A stretch of DNA of 6,609 nucleotides from the NCBI GenBank assembly GCA_014304965.1, contig JACRTZ010000238.1, positions 1 through 6,609 of the forward strand, given 5' to 3'. The stretch's first letter is position 1; every line of letters starts with the position of its first letter. The notes under the pieces are model-generated. The model searched no databases. It was not told the DNA's origin and saw only the letters and a list, made by a program, of their open reading frames with translations. Positions 6,186 to 6,609 of the stretch are shown in pieces. Made by a program: the position numbers and the translations under genes. This DNA is from Vulcanimicrobiota bacterium. Its GTDB lineage: Bacteria; Vulcanimicrobiota; Vulcanimicrobiia; Vulcanimicrobiales; Vulcanimicrobiaceae.

Positions 6186-6609
6186 ATGAGCGACGTCGAA
6201 GAAGGCGGACGCGAAGAGGAACTCCGCCGCGCGCGCCGCGCCAATCTCGAGGCCTTGCGAAAAAGCGGCCGCGACCCGTTCACCGCGACGCGCTACGACG
6301 TGACCGCGCACGCCGCGGATCTGCAGCAGCGCTACGCGGACCTGGCTCCCGACGCCGATCCGTCGCCTGCCGAAACGTTCGGGCTCGCCGGGCGCTTGAT
6401 GGCATTGCGCAAGATGGGCAAAGGCGCGATCTGGGCGGACCTGTGGGATCGCACCGGGCGCGTTCAAATCTACGTGCGGTCGGACGCCGTCGGCGACGAA
6501 GCGTTTGCCGTCTTCGACCTGCTCGATTTGGGCGACGTGCTGGGCGTTACCGGTTCGCCGTTCCGGTCGAAAAAGGGCGAATTGTCCTTACGCGTGCGCT
6601 CTTTCGACG
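6186..6609 (+). CDS. lysS: Lysyl-tRNA synthetase, class II, N-terminal part (cut by window end)
   Basis: The first 141 codons of a class II lysyl-tRNA synthetase, which charges tRNA-Lys with lysine using ATP in the cytoplasm. The reading frame stays open to the right edge, so the catalytic domain (class II motifs 1-3) lies outside. The visible part has the charged N-terminal helix REEELRRARRANLEALRKSG, then DPF (31-33), then the anticodon-binding OB-fold with AGRLMALRKMGKGAIWADLW, DRTGRVQIYVR, DLGDVLGVTG and KKGELSLRV, all typical of LysS. Trp residues in the IWADLW strand replace residues that are more often Phe or Gln, which is mild divergence. ATG 6186 is the only plausible start in the frame. 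No Shine-Dalgarno sequence is visible in the 19-nt gap after greA (ccgcatcgcgtcgcgcgcg), so translation may be coupled or leader-independent. Confidence 0.93.
   Translation, partial: MSDVEEGGREEELRRARRANLEALRKSGRDPFTATRYDVTAHAADLQQRYADLAPDADPSPAETFGLAGRLMALRKMGKGAIWADLWDRTGRVQIYVRSDAVGDEAFAVFDLLDLGDVLGVTGSPFRSKKGELSLRVRSFD

Overview
The window is from a GC-rich bacterium (roughly 60-65% G+C by eye) with heavy use of GTG starts and genes packed tightly on the + strand. The sequence does not settle the taxon. Base composition, start usage and gene content would suit an uncultured GC-rich lineage such as Eremiobacterota (WPS-2), but that is only a guess.

Layout. Positions 1-318 hold no convincing gene. 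The first 117 bases form a striking nested inverted-repeat structure: a 10-bp helix joins positions 1-10 to 108-117 and encloses a perfect 10-bp hairpin. This may be a structured RNA or a folded leader/spacer element. From 319 to 5625 there are five + strand genes joined by 4-base stop/start overlaps or a 6-base gap. In order they are a Rossmann-fold reductase resembling cyanobacterial long-chain acyl-ACP reductase (AAR, 'predicted amino acid dehydrogenase' type), an OsmC/Ohr-family thiol protein, a conserved protein of the family usually labelled 'quinate 5-dehydrogenase', and two dissimilar APC-superfamily amino acid permeases. A near-perfect palindrome plus T-run at 5619-5646 ends this unit and includes the last permease's stop codon. 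Then come greA (transcript cleavage factor) and the 5' part of lysS (class II lysyl-tRNA synthetase), which is cut by the right edge. greA-lysS is a housekeeping pairing known from other bacteria.

How the genes may work together. Overlaps at four of the five operon genes' boundaries imply one polycistronic message with translational coupling. The mix of a dehydrogenase/acyl-reductase-like enzyme, a conserved partner of unclear chemistry, a peroxide-handling thiol protein and two amino acid/polyamine-type importers suggests uptake and redox conversion of an amino acid or related carboxylate. The exact reaction cannot be read from the sequence, and this module is the best candidate here for an undescribed pathway. 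The terminator lies only 13 bases before the greA start, so greA-lysS must be expressed by read-through, by a promoter inside the last permease gene, or by a regulated leader.
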